Part shown: one piece after another, positions 1 to 12,565 of the stretch
Layout: each line of letters starts with the position of its first letter
How positions within the stretch are numbered: the stretch's first letter is position 1
NCBI RefSeq assembly: GCF_031143425.1
Contig: NW_027150042.1
Location: 1 to 64,000 of the forward strand
DNA length: 64,000 nt
DNA from: Pleurodeles waltl
Taxonomy: Eukaryota; Chordata; Amphibia; Caudata; Salamandridae
Direction of reading: 5' to 3'
Program-made: the position numbers and the translations under genes
Notes under the pieces: model-generated
What the model was told of the DNA's origin: nothing
Database searches by the model: none
Seen by the model: the letters and a program-made list of their open reading frames with translations, nothing else

Positions 1-3000
1 AAAACACAACGTGGACACATCCCATTTTGAAAGAAAACAGAGGTGTTTTTTTGCAAAGTGCCTACCTGTAGATTTTGGCCTCTAGCTCAGCCGGCACCTA
101 GGGAAACCTACCAAACCTGTGTAATTTATGAAAACTAGAGACCTAGGGGAATCCAAGATGGGGTGACTTGTGGGGCTCTGACCAGATTCTGTTACCCAGA
201 TTCCTTTGCAAACCTCAAAATGGGGCTAAAAAAACACATTTTCCTCACATTTCGGTGACAGAAAGTCCTGGAATCTGAGAGGAGACACAAATTACCTTCC
301 ACCAAGCGTTCCCCCAAGTCTCCCGATAAAAATGATACCTCACTTGTGTGGGGTAGGCCTAGCGCCCGCGACAGGAAATGCCCCAAAACACAACGTGGAC
401 TCATCCCATTTTTTGACAGAAAACAGAGGTGTTTTTTGCAAAGTGCCTACCTGTAGATTTTGGCCTCTAGCTCAGCCGGTACCTAGGGAAACCTACCAAA
501 CCTGTGCATTTATGAAAACTAGAGACCCAGGGGAATCCAAGATGGGGTGACTTGTGGGGCTCTGACCAGGTTCTGTTACCCAGAATCCTTTGCAAACCTC
601 AAAATTGGCTAAAAAAACACATTTTCCTCACATTTTGGTGACAGGAGTTCTGCGATCTGAGAGGAGCCACAAATTTCTCCTTCCACCCAGCGTTCCCACA
701 AGTCTCGCGATAAAAATGATACCTCACTTGTGTGGGTAGAACAAGCGCCCGCGACAGAAATGCCCCAAAACACAAGGTGGACACATCCCATTTTTGACAG
801 AAAACAGAGGTGTTTTTTGCAAAGTGCCTACCTGTAGATTTTGGCCTCTAGCTCAGCCGGGCACCTAGTGAAACCTACCAAACTTGTGCATTTTTTGAAA
901 ACTAGAGACCTAGGGGAATCCAAGATGGGGGTGACTTGTGGGGCTCTGACCAGGTTCTGTTCCTTAGAATCCTTTGCAAACCTCAAAATTTGGCTAAAAA
1001 AACACATTTTCCTCCCATTTCGGTGACAGAAAAGGTTCTGGAATCTGAGAGGAGCCACAAATTTCCTTCCACCCAGCGTTCCCCCAAGTCTCCCGATAAA
1101 AATGATACCTCACTTGTGTGGGTAGGGATAGCGCCCGCGACAGGAAATACCCCAGAACATAACGTGGACATATCCCATTTTTTGAACAGAAAAGAGAGGT
1201 GTTTTTTGCAAAGTGCCTACCTGTAGATTTTGGCCTCTAGCTCAGCCGGCACCTAGGGAAACCTACCAAACCTGTGCATTTATGAAAACTAAAGACCAAG
1301 GGAAATCCAAGATGGGTTGACTTGTGGGGCTCTGGCCAGGTTCTGTTACCCAGATTCCTTTGCAAACCTCAAAATGGGGCTAAAAAAACACATTTTCCTC
1401 ACATTTCGGTGACAGAAAGTCCTGGAATCTGAGAGAAGCCACAAATTTCCTTCCACCCAGCGTTCCCCCAAGTCTCCCGATAAAAATGATACCTCACTTG
1501 TGTGGGTAGAACTAGCGCCCGCGACAGGAAATGCCCCAAAACACAAGGTGGACACATCCCATTTTTTGACAGAAAACAAAGGTGTTTTTTGCAAAGTGCC
1601 TACCTGTAGATTTTGGCCTCTAGCTCAGCCGGCACCTAGTGAAACCTACCAAACTTGTGCATTTTTGAAAACTAGAGACCTAGGGGAATCCAAGATGGGG
1701 GTGACTTGTGGGGCTCTGACCAGGTTCTGTTACCCCAGAATCCTTTGCAAACCTCAAAATTTGGCTAAAAAAACACATTTCCTCACATTTCGGTGACAGA
1801 AAGTTCTGGAATCTGAGAGGAGCCACGAATTTCCTTCCCACCCAGCGTTCCCCCAAGTCTCCCGATAAAAATGATACCTCACTTGTGTGGGTAGGATAGC
1901 GCCCGCGACAGGAAATCCCCCAGAACATAACGTGGACATATCCCATTTTTTGACAGAAATGAGAGGTGTTTTTTTGCAAAGTGCCTACCTGTAGATTTTG
2001 GCCTCTAGCTCAGCCGGGCACCTAGGGAAACCTACCAAACCTGTGCATTTTTTAAAACTAGAGACCTAGGGGAATCCAAGATGGGGTGACTTGTGGGGCT
2101 CTGAACAGGTTCTGTTACCCAGAATCCTTTGCAAACCTCAAAATTTGGCTACAAAAACAAATTTTCTTCACATTTCGGTGACAGAAAGTTCTGGAATCTG
2201 AGAGGAGCACAAATTTCCTTCCACCCAATGTTACCCCAAGTCTCCCGATAAAAATGATATCTCACTTGTGTGGGTAGGCCTAGCGCCCGCAACAGGAAAT
2301 GCCCCAAAACACAACGTGGACACATCCCATTTTTTGACAGAAAACAGAGGTGTTTTTTTGCAAAGTGCCTACCTGTAGATTTTGGCCTCTAGCTCAGCCG
2401 GCACCTAGGGAAACCTACCAAACCTGTGTATTTATGAAAACTAGAGACCTAGGGGAATCCAAGATGGGGTGACTTGTGGGGCTCTGACCAGATTCTGTTA
2501 CCCAGAAGTCCTTTGCAAACCTCAAAATCTGGCTAAAAAACACATTTTCCTCACATTTCGGTGACAGAAAGTTCTGGAATCTGAGAGGAGCCACGAATTT
2601 CCTTCCACCCAGCGTTCCCCCAAGTCTCCCGATAAAAATGATACCTCACTTGTGTGGGTAGGAATAGCGCCCGCGACAGGAAACTACCCCAGAACATAAC
2701 GTGGACATATCCCATTTTTTGACAGAAAAGAGAGGTGTTTTTTGCAAAGTGCCTACCTGTAGATTTTGGCCTCTAGCTCAGCCGGCACCTAGGGAAACCT
2801 ACCAAACCTGTGCATTTTTTAAAACTAGAGGACCTAGGGGAATCCAAGATGGGGTGACTTGTGGGGCTCTGAACAGGTTCTGTTACCCAGAATCCTTTGC
2901 AAACCTCAAAATTTGGCTAAAAAAACAAATTTTCTTCACATTTCGGTGACAGAAAGTTCTGGAATCTGAGAGGAGCCACAAATTTCCTTCCACCCAATGT

Positions 3001-5899
3001 TACCCCCAAGTCTCCCGATAAAAATGATATCTCACTTGTGTGGGTAGGCCTAGCGCCCGCAACAGGAAATGCCCCAAAACACAACGTGGACACATCCCAT
3101 TTTTTGACAGAAAACAGAGGTGTTTTTTGCAAAGTGCCTACCTGTAGATTTTGCCTCTAGCTCAGCCGGCACCTAGGGGAAACCTACCAAACCTGTGTAT
3201 TTATGAAAACTAGAGACCTAGGGGGAATCCAAGATGGGGGTGACTTGTGGGGCTCTGACCAGATTCTGTTACCCAGAATCCTTTGCAAACCTCAAAATCT
3301 GGCTAAAAAAACACATTTTCCTCACATTTCGGTGACAAGAAAGTTCTGGAATCTGAGAGGAGCCACGAATTTCCTTCCACCCAGCGTTCCCCCCAAGTCT
3401 CCCGATAAAAATGATACCTCACTTGTGTGGGTAGGGAATAGCGCCCGCGACAGGAAATACCCCAGAACATAACGTGGACATATCCCATTTTTTGACAGAA
3501 AAGAGAGGTGTTTTTTGCAAAGTGCCCTACCTGTAGATTTTGGCCTCTAGCTCAGCCGGCACCTAGGGAAACCTACCAAACCTGTGCATTTTTGAAAACT
3601 AGAGACCTAGGGGAATCCACGATGGGTTGACTTGTGGGGCTCTGACCAGATTCTGTTACCCAGAATCCTTTGCAAACCTCAAAATTTGGCTAAAAAAACA
3701 AATTTTCCTCACATTTCGGTGGACAGAAAGTCCTGGAATCTGAGAGGAGCCACAAATTTCCTTCCACCCAGCGTTTCCCCAAGTCTCCCGATAAAAATTA
3801 TAACTCACTTGTGTGGGTAGTGCCTAGCGCCCGCCACAGGAAATGCCCCAAAACACAACGTGGACTCATCCCATTTTTTGACAGAAAACAGAGATGTTTT
3901 TTGCAAAGTGCCTACCTGTAGATTTTGGCCTCTAGCTCAGCCGGTACCTAGGGAAACCTACCAAACCTGTGCATTTGTGAAAACTAGAGACCTAGGGGAA
4001 TCCAAGATGGGGTGACTTGTGGGGCTCTGACCAGGTTCTGTTACCCAGAATCCTTTGCAAACCTCAAAATTTGGCGAAAAGAGACACATTTTCCTCACAA
4101 TTTGGTGACAGAAAGTTCTGCGATCTGAGAGTAGCCACAAATTTCCTTCCACCCAGCTTTCCCGCAAGTCCTCACGATAAAAATGATACCTCACTTGTGT
4201 GGGTAGAACTAGCGCCCGCGACAGGAAATGCCCCAAAACACAACGTGGACATATCCCATTTTTTGACAGAAAAACAGAGGTGTTTTTTGCAAAGTGCCCA
4301 CCTGTAGATTTTTTGCCTCTAGCACAGCCGGCACCTAGGGAAACCTACCAAACCTGTGCATTTATGAAAACTAGAGACCTAGGGGAATCCAAGATGGGAT
4401 GACTTGTGGGGCTCTGACCAGGTTCTGTTACCCAGAATCCTTTGCAAACCTCAAAATTTGGTTAAACAAACACATTTTCCTCACATTTCGGTGACAGAAA
4501 GTTCTGGAATCTGAGAGGAGCCACAAATTTCCTTCCACCCAGCGTTACCCCTAGTCTCCCGATAAAAATGATACCTCACTTGTGTGGGTAGGGCTCGCGC
4601 AAGCGAGCAGGATATGCCCCAAAACATAACGTGGACATATCCAATTTTTTGACAGAAAACAGAGGTGTTTTTTGCAAAGTGCCTACCTGTATATTTTTCG
4701 CCTCTAGCTCAGCCGGCACCTAGGGAAACCTACCAAACCTGTGCATTTATGAAAACTAGAGACCTAGGGGAATCCAAGATGGGGTGACTTGTGGGGCTCT
4801 GAACAGGTTCTGTTACCCAGAATCCTTTGCAAACCTCAAAATTTGGCTAAAAAAACAAATTTTCCTTCACATTTCGGTGACAGAAAGTTCTGGAATCTGA
4901 GAGGAGCCACAAATTTCCTTCCACCCAATGTTACCCCAAGTCTCCCGATAAAAATGATATCTCACTTGTGTGGGTAGGCTAGCGCCCGCAACAGGAAATG
5001 CCCCAAAACACAACGTGGACACATCCATTTTTTGACAGAAAACAGAGGTGTTTTTTGCAAAGTGCCTACCTGTAGATTTTGGCCTCTAGCTCAGCCGGCA
5101 CCTAGGGAAACCTACCAAACCTGTGTATTTATGAAAACTAGAGACCTAGGGGAATCCAAGATGGGTGACTTGTGGGGCTCTGACCAGATTCTGTTACCCA
5201 GAATCCTTTGCAAACCTCAAAATCTGGCTAAAAAACACATTTTCCTCACATTTCGGTGACAGAAAGTTCTGGAATCTGAGAGGAGCCACGAATTTCCATC
5301 CACCCAGCGTTCCCCCAAGTCTCCCGATAAAAATGATACCTCACTTGTGTGGGTAGGAATAGCGCCCGCGACAGGAAATACCCCAGAACATAACGTGGAC
5401 ATATCCCATTTTTTGACAAAAAAGAGAGGTGATTTTTGCAAAGTGCCTACCTGTAGATTTTGGCCTCTAGCTCAGCCGGCACCTAGGAAACCTACCAAAC
5501 CTGTGCTTTTTTGAAAACTAGAGACCTAGGGGAATCCAAGATGGAGTGACTTGTGGGGCTCTGACCAGGTTCTGTTACCCAGAATCCTTTGCAAACCTCA
5601 AAATTTGGCTAAAAAAACAAATTTTCCTCACATTTCGGTGACAGAAAGTCCTGGAATCTGAGAGGAGCCACAAATTTCCTTCCACCCAGCGTTCCCCCAA
5701 GTCTCCCGATAAAAATTATACCTCACTTGTGTGGGTAGGCCTAGCGCCCCGCCACAGGAAATGCCCCAAAACACAATGTGGACTCATCCCATTTTTTGAC
5801 AGAAAACAGAGATGTTTTTTGCAAAGTGCCTACCTGTAGATTTTGGCCTCTAGCTCAGCCGGCACCTAGGGAAACCTACCAAATCTGTGTATTTATGAA

Positions 5900-8800
5900 A
5901 ACTAGAGACCTAGGGGGAATCCAAGATGGGGTGACTTGTGGGGCTCTGACCAGATTCTGTTACCCAGAATCCTTTGCAAACCTCGAAATCTGGCTAAAAA
6001 ACACATTTTCCTCACATTTCGGTGACAGAAAGTTCTGGAATCTGAGAGGAGCCACGAATTTCCTTCCACCCAGCGTTCCCTCCAAGTCTCCCGATAAAAA
6101 TGATACCTCACTTGTGTGGGTAGGGATAGCGCCCGTGACAGGAAATACCCCAGAACATAACGTGGACATATCCCATTTTTTGACAGAAAAGAGAGGTGTT
6201 TTTTTGCAAAGTGCCTAACTGTAGATTTTGGCCTCTAGCTCAGCCGGCACCTAGGGAAACCTACCAAACCTGTGCATTTTTGAAAACTAGAGACCTAGGG
6301 GAATCCAAGATGGGTTGACTTGTGGGGCTCTGACCAGATTCTGTTACCCAGAATCCTTTGCAAACCTCAAAATTTGGCTAAAAAAACACATTTTCCTCAC
6401 ATTTCGGTGACAGAAAGTCCTGGAATCTGAGAGGAGCCACAAATTTCCTTCCACCCAGCGTTTCCCCAAGTCTCCCGATAAAAATTATAACTCACTTGTG
6501 TGGGTAGGCCTAGCGCCCGCCACAGGAAATGCCCCAAAACACAACGTGGACTCATCCCATTTTTTGACAGAAAACAGAGATGTTTTTTGCAAAGTGCCTA
6601 CCTGTAGATTTTGGCCTCTAGCTCAGCCGGTACCTAGGGAAACCTACCAAACCTGTGCATTTGTGAAAACTAGAGACCTAGGGGAATCCAAGATGGGGTG
6701 ACTTGTGGGGCTCTGACCAGGTTCTGTTACCCAGAATCCTTTGCAAACCTCAAAATTTGGCGAAAAGAACACATTTTCCTCACAATTTGGTGACAGAAAG
6801 TTCTGCGATCTGAGAGTAGCCACAAATTTCCTTCCACCCAGCTTTCCCGCAAGTCTCACGATAAAAATGATACCTCACTTGTGTGGGTAGAACTAGCGCC
6901 CGCGACAGGAAATGCCCCAAAACACAACGTGGACACATCCCATTTTTTGACAGAAAACAGAGGTGTTTTTGCAAAGTGCCCACCTGTAGATTTTTTGCCT
7001 CTAGCACAGCCGGCACCTAGGGAAACCTACCAAACCTGTGCATTTATGAAAACTAGAGACCTAGGGGAATCCAAGATGGGATGACTTGTGGGGCTCTGAC
7101 CAGGTTCTGTTACCCAGAATCCTTTGCAAACCTCAAAATTTGGTTAAACAAACACATTTTCCTCACATTTCGGTGACAGAAAGTTCTGGAATCTGAGAGG
7201 AGCCACAAATTTCCTTCCACCCAGCGTTACCCCTAGTCTCCCGATAAAAATGATACCTCACTTGTGTGGGTAGGGCTCGCGCAAGCGACAGGATATGCCC
7301 CAAAACATAACGTGGACATATCCAATTTTTTGACAGAAAACAGAGGTGTTTTTTGCAAAGTGCCTACCTGTATATTTTCGCCTCTAGCTCAGCCGGCACC
7401 TAGGGAAACCTACCAAACCTGTGCATTTATGAAAACTAGAGACCTAGGGGAATCCAAGATGGGGTGACTTGTGGGGCTCTGACCAGGTTCTGTTACCCAG
7501 AATCCTTTGCAAACCTCAAAATTTGGCTAAAGAAACACATTTTCCTCACATTTCGGTGACAGAAAGTTCTGGAATCTGAGAGGAGCCACGAATTTCCTTC
7601 CACCCAGCGTTCCCCCAAGTCTCCCGATAAAAATGATACCTCACTTGTGTGGGTAGGGCTAGCGCCCGCGACAGGAAATCCCCCAGAACATAACGTGGAC
7701 ATATCCCATTTTTTGACAGAAATGAGAGGTGTTTTTTGCAAAGTGCCTACCTGTAGATTTTGGCCTCTAGCTCAGCCGGCACCTAGGGAAACCTACCAAA
7801 CCTGTGCATTTTTTAAAATTAGAGACCTAGGGGAATCCAAGATGGGGTGACTTGTGGGGCTCTGAGCAGGTTCTGTTACCCAGAATCCTTTGCAAATCTC
7901 AAAATTTGGCTAAAAAAACAAATTTTCCTCACATTTTGGTGACAGGAAGTTCTGCGATCTGAGAGGAGCCACAAATTTCCTTCCACCCAGCGTTCCCGCA
8001 AGTCTCGCGATAAAAATGATACCTCACTTGTGTGGGTAGAACTAGCGCCCGCGACAGGAAATGCCCCAAAACACAAGGTGGAGACATCCCATTTTTTGAC
8101 AGAAAACAAAGGTGTTTTTTGCAAAGTGCCTACCTGTAGATTTTGGCCTCTAGCTCAGCCGGCACCTAGTGAAACCTACCAAACTTGTGCATTTTTGAAA
8201 ACTAGAGACCTAGGGGAATCCAAGATGGGGTGACTTGTGGGGCTCTGACCAGGTTCTGTTACCCAGAATCCTTTGCAAACCTCAAAATTTGGCTAAAAAA
8301 ACAAATTTTCTTCACATTTCGGTGACAGAAAGTTCTGGAATCTGAGAGGAGCCACAAATTTCCTTCCACCCAATGTTACCCCAAGTCTCCCGATAAAAAT
8401 GATATCTCACTTGTGTGGGTAGGCCTAGCGCCCGCAACAGGAAATGCCCCAAAACACAACGTGGACACATCCCATTTTTTGAAAGAAAACAGAGGTGTTT
8501 TTTGCAAAGTGCCTACCTGTAGATTTTGGCCTCTAGCTCAGCCGGCACCTAGGGAAACCTACCAAACCTGTGTATTTATGAAAACTAGAGACCTAGGGGA
8601 ATCCAAGATGGGGTGACTTGTGGGGCTCTGACCAGATTCTGTTACCCAGATTCCTTTGCAAACCTCAAAATGGGGCTAAAAAAACACATTTTCCTCACAT
8701 TTCGGTGACAGAAAGTCCTGGAATCTGAGAGGAGACACAAATTACCTTCCACCAAGCGTTCCCCCAAGTCTCCCGATAAAAATGATACCTCACTTGTGTG

Positions 8801-11800
8801 GGTAGGCCTAGCGCCCGCGACAGGAAATGCCCCAAAACACAACGTGGACTCATCCCATTTTTTGACAGAAAACAGAGGTGTTTTTTGCAAAGTGCCTACC
8901 TGTAGATTTTGGCCTCTAGCTCAGCCGGTACCTAGGGAAACCTACCAAACCTGTGCATTTATGAAAACTAGAGACCCAGGGGAATCCAAGATGGGGTGAC
9001 TTGTGGGGCTCTGACCAGGTTCTGTTACCCAGAATCCTTTGCAAACCTCAAAATTTGGCTAAAAAAACACATTTTCCTCACATTTTGGTGACAGGAAGTT
9101 CTGCGATCTGAGAGGAGCCACAAATTTCCTTCCACCCAGCGTTCCCACAAGTCTCGCGATAAAAATGATACCTCACTTGTGTGGGTAGAACAAGCGCCCG
9201 CGACAGGAAATGCCCCAAAACACAAGGTGGACACATCCCATTTTTTGACAGAAAACAGAGGTGTTTTTTGCAAAGTGCCTACCTGTAGATTTTGGCCTCT
9301 AGCTCAGCCGGCACCTAGTGAAACCTACCAAACTTGTGCATTTTTTGAAAACTAGAGACCTAGGGGAATCCAAGATGGGGTGACTTGTGGGGCTCTGACC
9401 AGGTTCTGTTCCTTAGAATCCTTTGCAAACCTCAAAATTTGGCTAAAAAAACACATTTTCCTCCCATTTCGGTGACAGAAAGTTCTGGAATCTGAGAGGA
9501 GCCACAAATTTCCTTCCACCCAGCGTTCCCCCAAGTCTCCCGATAAAAATGATACCTCACTTGTGTGGGTAGGGATAGCGCCCGCGACAGGAAATACCCC
9601 AGAACATAACGTGGACATATCCCATTTTTGGACAGAAAAGAGAGGTGTTTTTTGCAAAGTGCCTACCTGTAGATTTTGGCCTCTAGCTCAGCCGGCACCT
9701 AGGGAAACCTACCAAACCTGTGCATTTATGAAAACTAAAGACCAAGGGAAATCCAAGATGGGTTGACTTGTGGGGCTCTGGCCAGGTTCTGTTACCCAGA
9801 TTCCTTTGCAAACCTCAAAATGGGGCTAAAAAAACACATTTTCCTCACATTTCGGTGACAGAAAGTCCTGGAATCTGAGAGAAGCCACAAATTTCCTTCC
9901 ACCCAGCGTTCCCCCAAGTCTCCCGATAAAAATGATACCTCACTTGTGTGGGTAGAACTAGCGCCCGCGACAGGAAATGCCCCAAAACACAAGGTGGACA
10001 CATCCCATTTTTTGACAGAAAACAAAGGTGTTTTTTGCAAAGTGCCTACCTGTAGATTTTGGCCTCTAGCTCAGCCGGCACCTAGTGAAACCTACCAAAC
10101 TTGTGCATTTTTGAAAACTAGAGACCTAGGGGAATCCAAGATGGGGTGACTTGTGGGGCTCTGACCAGGTTCTGTTACCCAGAATCCTTTGCAAACCTCA
10201 AAATTTGGCTAAAAAAACACATTTTCCTCACATTTCGGTGACAGAAAGTTCTGGAATCTGAGAGGAGCCACGAATTTCCTTCCACCCAGCGTTCCCCCAA
10301 GTCTCCCGATAAAAATGATACCTCACTTGTGTGGGTAGGGATAGCGCCCGCGACAGGAAATCCCCCAGAACATAACGTGGACATATCCCATTTTTTGACA
10401 GAAATGAGAGGTGTTTTTTGCAAAGTGCCTACCTGTAGATTTTGGCCTCTAGCTCAGCCGGCACCTAGGGAAACCTACCAAACCTGTGCATTTTTTAAAA
10501 CTAGAGACCTAGGGGAATCCAAGATGGGGTGACTTGTGGGGCTCTGAACAGGTTCTGTTACCCAGAATCCTTTGCAAACCTCAAAATTTGGCTAAAAAAA
10601 CAAATTTTCTTCACATTTCGGTGACAGAAAGTTCTGGAATCTGAGAGGAGCCACAAATTTCCTTCCACCCAATGTTACCCCAAGTCTCCCGATAAAAATG
10701 ATATCTCACTTGTGTGGGTAGGCCTAGCGCCCGCAACAGGAAATGCCCCAAAACACAACGTGGACACATCCCATTTTTTGACAGAAAACAGAGGTGTTTT
10801 TTGCAAAGTGCCTACCTGTAGATTTTGGCCTCTAGCTCAGCCGGCACCTAGGGAAACCTACCAAACCTGTGTATTTATGAAAACTAGAGACCTAGGGGAA
10901 TCCAAGATGGGGTGACTTGTGGGGCTCTGACCAGATTCTGTTACCCAGAATCCTTTGCAAACCTCAAAATCTGGCTAAAAAACACATTTTCCTCACATTT
11001 CGGTGACAGAAAGTTCTGGAATCTGAGAGGAGCCACGAATTTCCTTCCACCCAGCGTTCCCCCAAGTCTCCCGATAAAAATGATACCTCACTTGTGTGGG
11101 TAGGAATAGCGCCCGCGACAGGAAATACCCCAGAACATAACGTGGACATATCCCATTTTTTGACAGAAAAGAGAGGTGTTTTTTGCAAAGTGCCTACCTG
11201 TAGATTTTGGCCTCTAGCTCAGCCGGCACCTAGGGAAACCTACCAAACCTGTGCATTTTTGAAAACTAGAGACCTAGGGGAATCCACGATGGGTTGACTT
11301 GTGGGGCTCTGACCAGATTCTGTTACCCAGAATCCTTTGCAAACCTCAAAATTTGGCTAAAAAAACAAATTTTCCTCACATTTCGGTGACAGAAAGTCCT
11401 GGAATCTGAGAGGAGCCACAAATTTCCTTCCACCCAGCGTTTCCCCAAGTCTCCCGATAAAAATTATAACTCACTTGTGTGGGTAGGCCTAGCGCCCGCC
11501 ACAGGAAATGCCCCAAAACACAACGTGGACTCATCCCATTTTTTGACAGAAAACAGAGATGTTTTTTGCAAAGTGCCTACCTGTAGATTTTGGCCTCTAG
11601 CTCAGCCGGTACCTAGGGAAACCTACCAAACCTGTGCATTTGTGAAAACTAGAGACCTAGGGGAATCCAAGATGGGGTGACTTGTGGGGCTCTGACCAGG
11701 TTCTGTTACCCAGAATCCTTTGCAAACCTCAAAATTTGGCGAAAAGAACACATTTTCCTCACAATTTGGTGACAGAAAGTTCTGCGATCTGAGAGTAGCC

Positions 11801-12565
11801 ACAAATTTCCTTCCACCCAGCTTTCCCGCAAGTCTCACGATAAAAATGATACCTCACTTGTGTGGGTAGAACTAGCGCCCGCGACAGGAAATGCCCCAAA
11901 ACACAACGTGGACATATCCCATTTTTTGACAGAAAACAGAGGTGTTTTTTGCAAAGTGCCCACCTGTAGATTTTTTGCCTCTAGCACAGCCGGCACCTAG
12001 GGAAACCTACCAAACCTGTGCATTTATGAAAACTAGAGACCTAGGGGAATCCAAGATGGGATGACTTGTGGGGCTCTGACCAGGTTCTGTTACCCAGAAT
12101 CCTTTGCAAACCTCAAAATTTGGTTAAACAAACACATTTTCCTCACATTTCGGTGACAGAAAGTTCTGGAATCTGAGAGGAGCCACAAATTTCCTTCCAC
12201 CCAGCGTTACCCCTAGTCTCCCGATAAAAATGATACCTCACTTGTGTGGGTAGGGCTCGCGCAAGCGACAGGATATGCCCCAAAACATAACGTGGACATA
12301 TCCAATTTTTTGACAGAAAACAGAGGTGTTTTTTGCAAAGTGCCTACCTGTATATTTTCGCCTCTAGCTCAGCCGGCACCTAGGGAAACCTACCAAACCT
12401 GTGCATTTATGAAAACTAGAGACCTAGGGGAATCCAAGATGGGGTGACTTGTGGGGCTCTGACCAGGTTCTGTTACCCAGAATCCTTTGCAAACCTCAAA
12501 ATTTGGCTAAAGAAACACATTTTCCTCACATTTCGGTGACAGAAAGTTCTGGAATCTGAGAGGAG
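5900..12565 (+). repeat. 13-monomer block duplication within the satellite
   Basis: Segment 5,900-7,585 recurs at about 10,880-12,565 with a displacement of 4,979 bp, exactly 13 x 383. Shared rare variants include CTCGCGCAAGCGACAGG with GGATATGCC, the TGGCGAAAAGAACAC stretch, GAGAGTAGCCAC and TGTATATTTTCGCC. Homology ends on the right near 7,585, where one copy has GCCACGAATTT and the other GCCACAAATTT, followed by different monomer types. Boundaries are placed by eye to within a fraction of a monomer. Confidence 0.75.

Noticed and set aside
5778..6218. 146-codon open frame in the satellite, and the recurring 60-104 codon frames on both strands throughout the array
   Set aside because: They repeat once per monomer with the same stop positions, and longer ones arise only where single-base indels join frames. 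The period is not a multiple of three, there is no sign of codon-level selection, and no known domain is seen.
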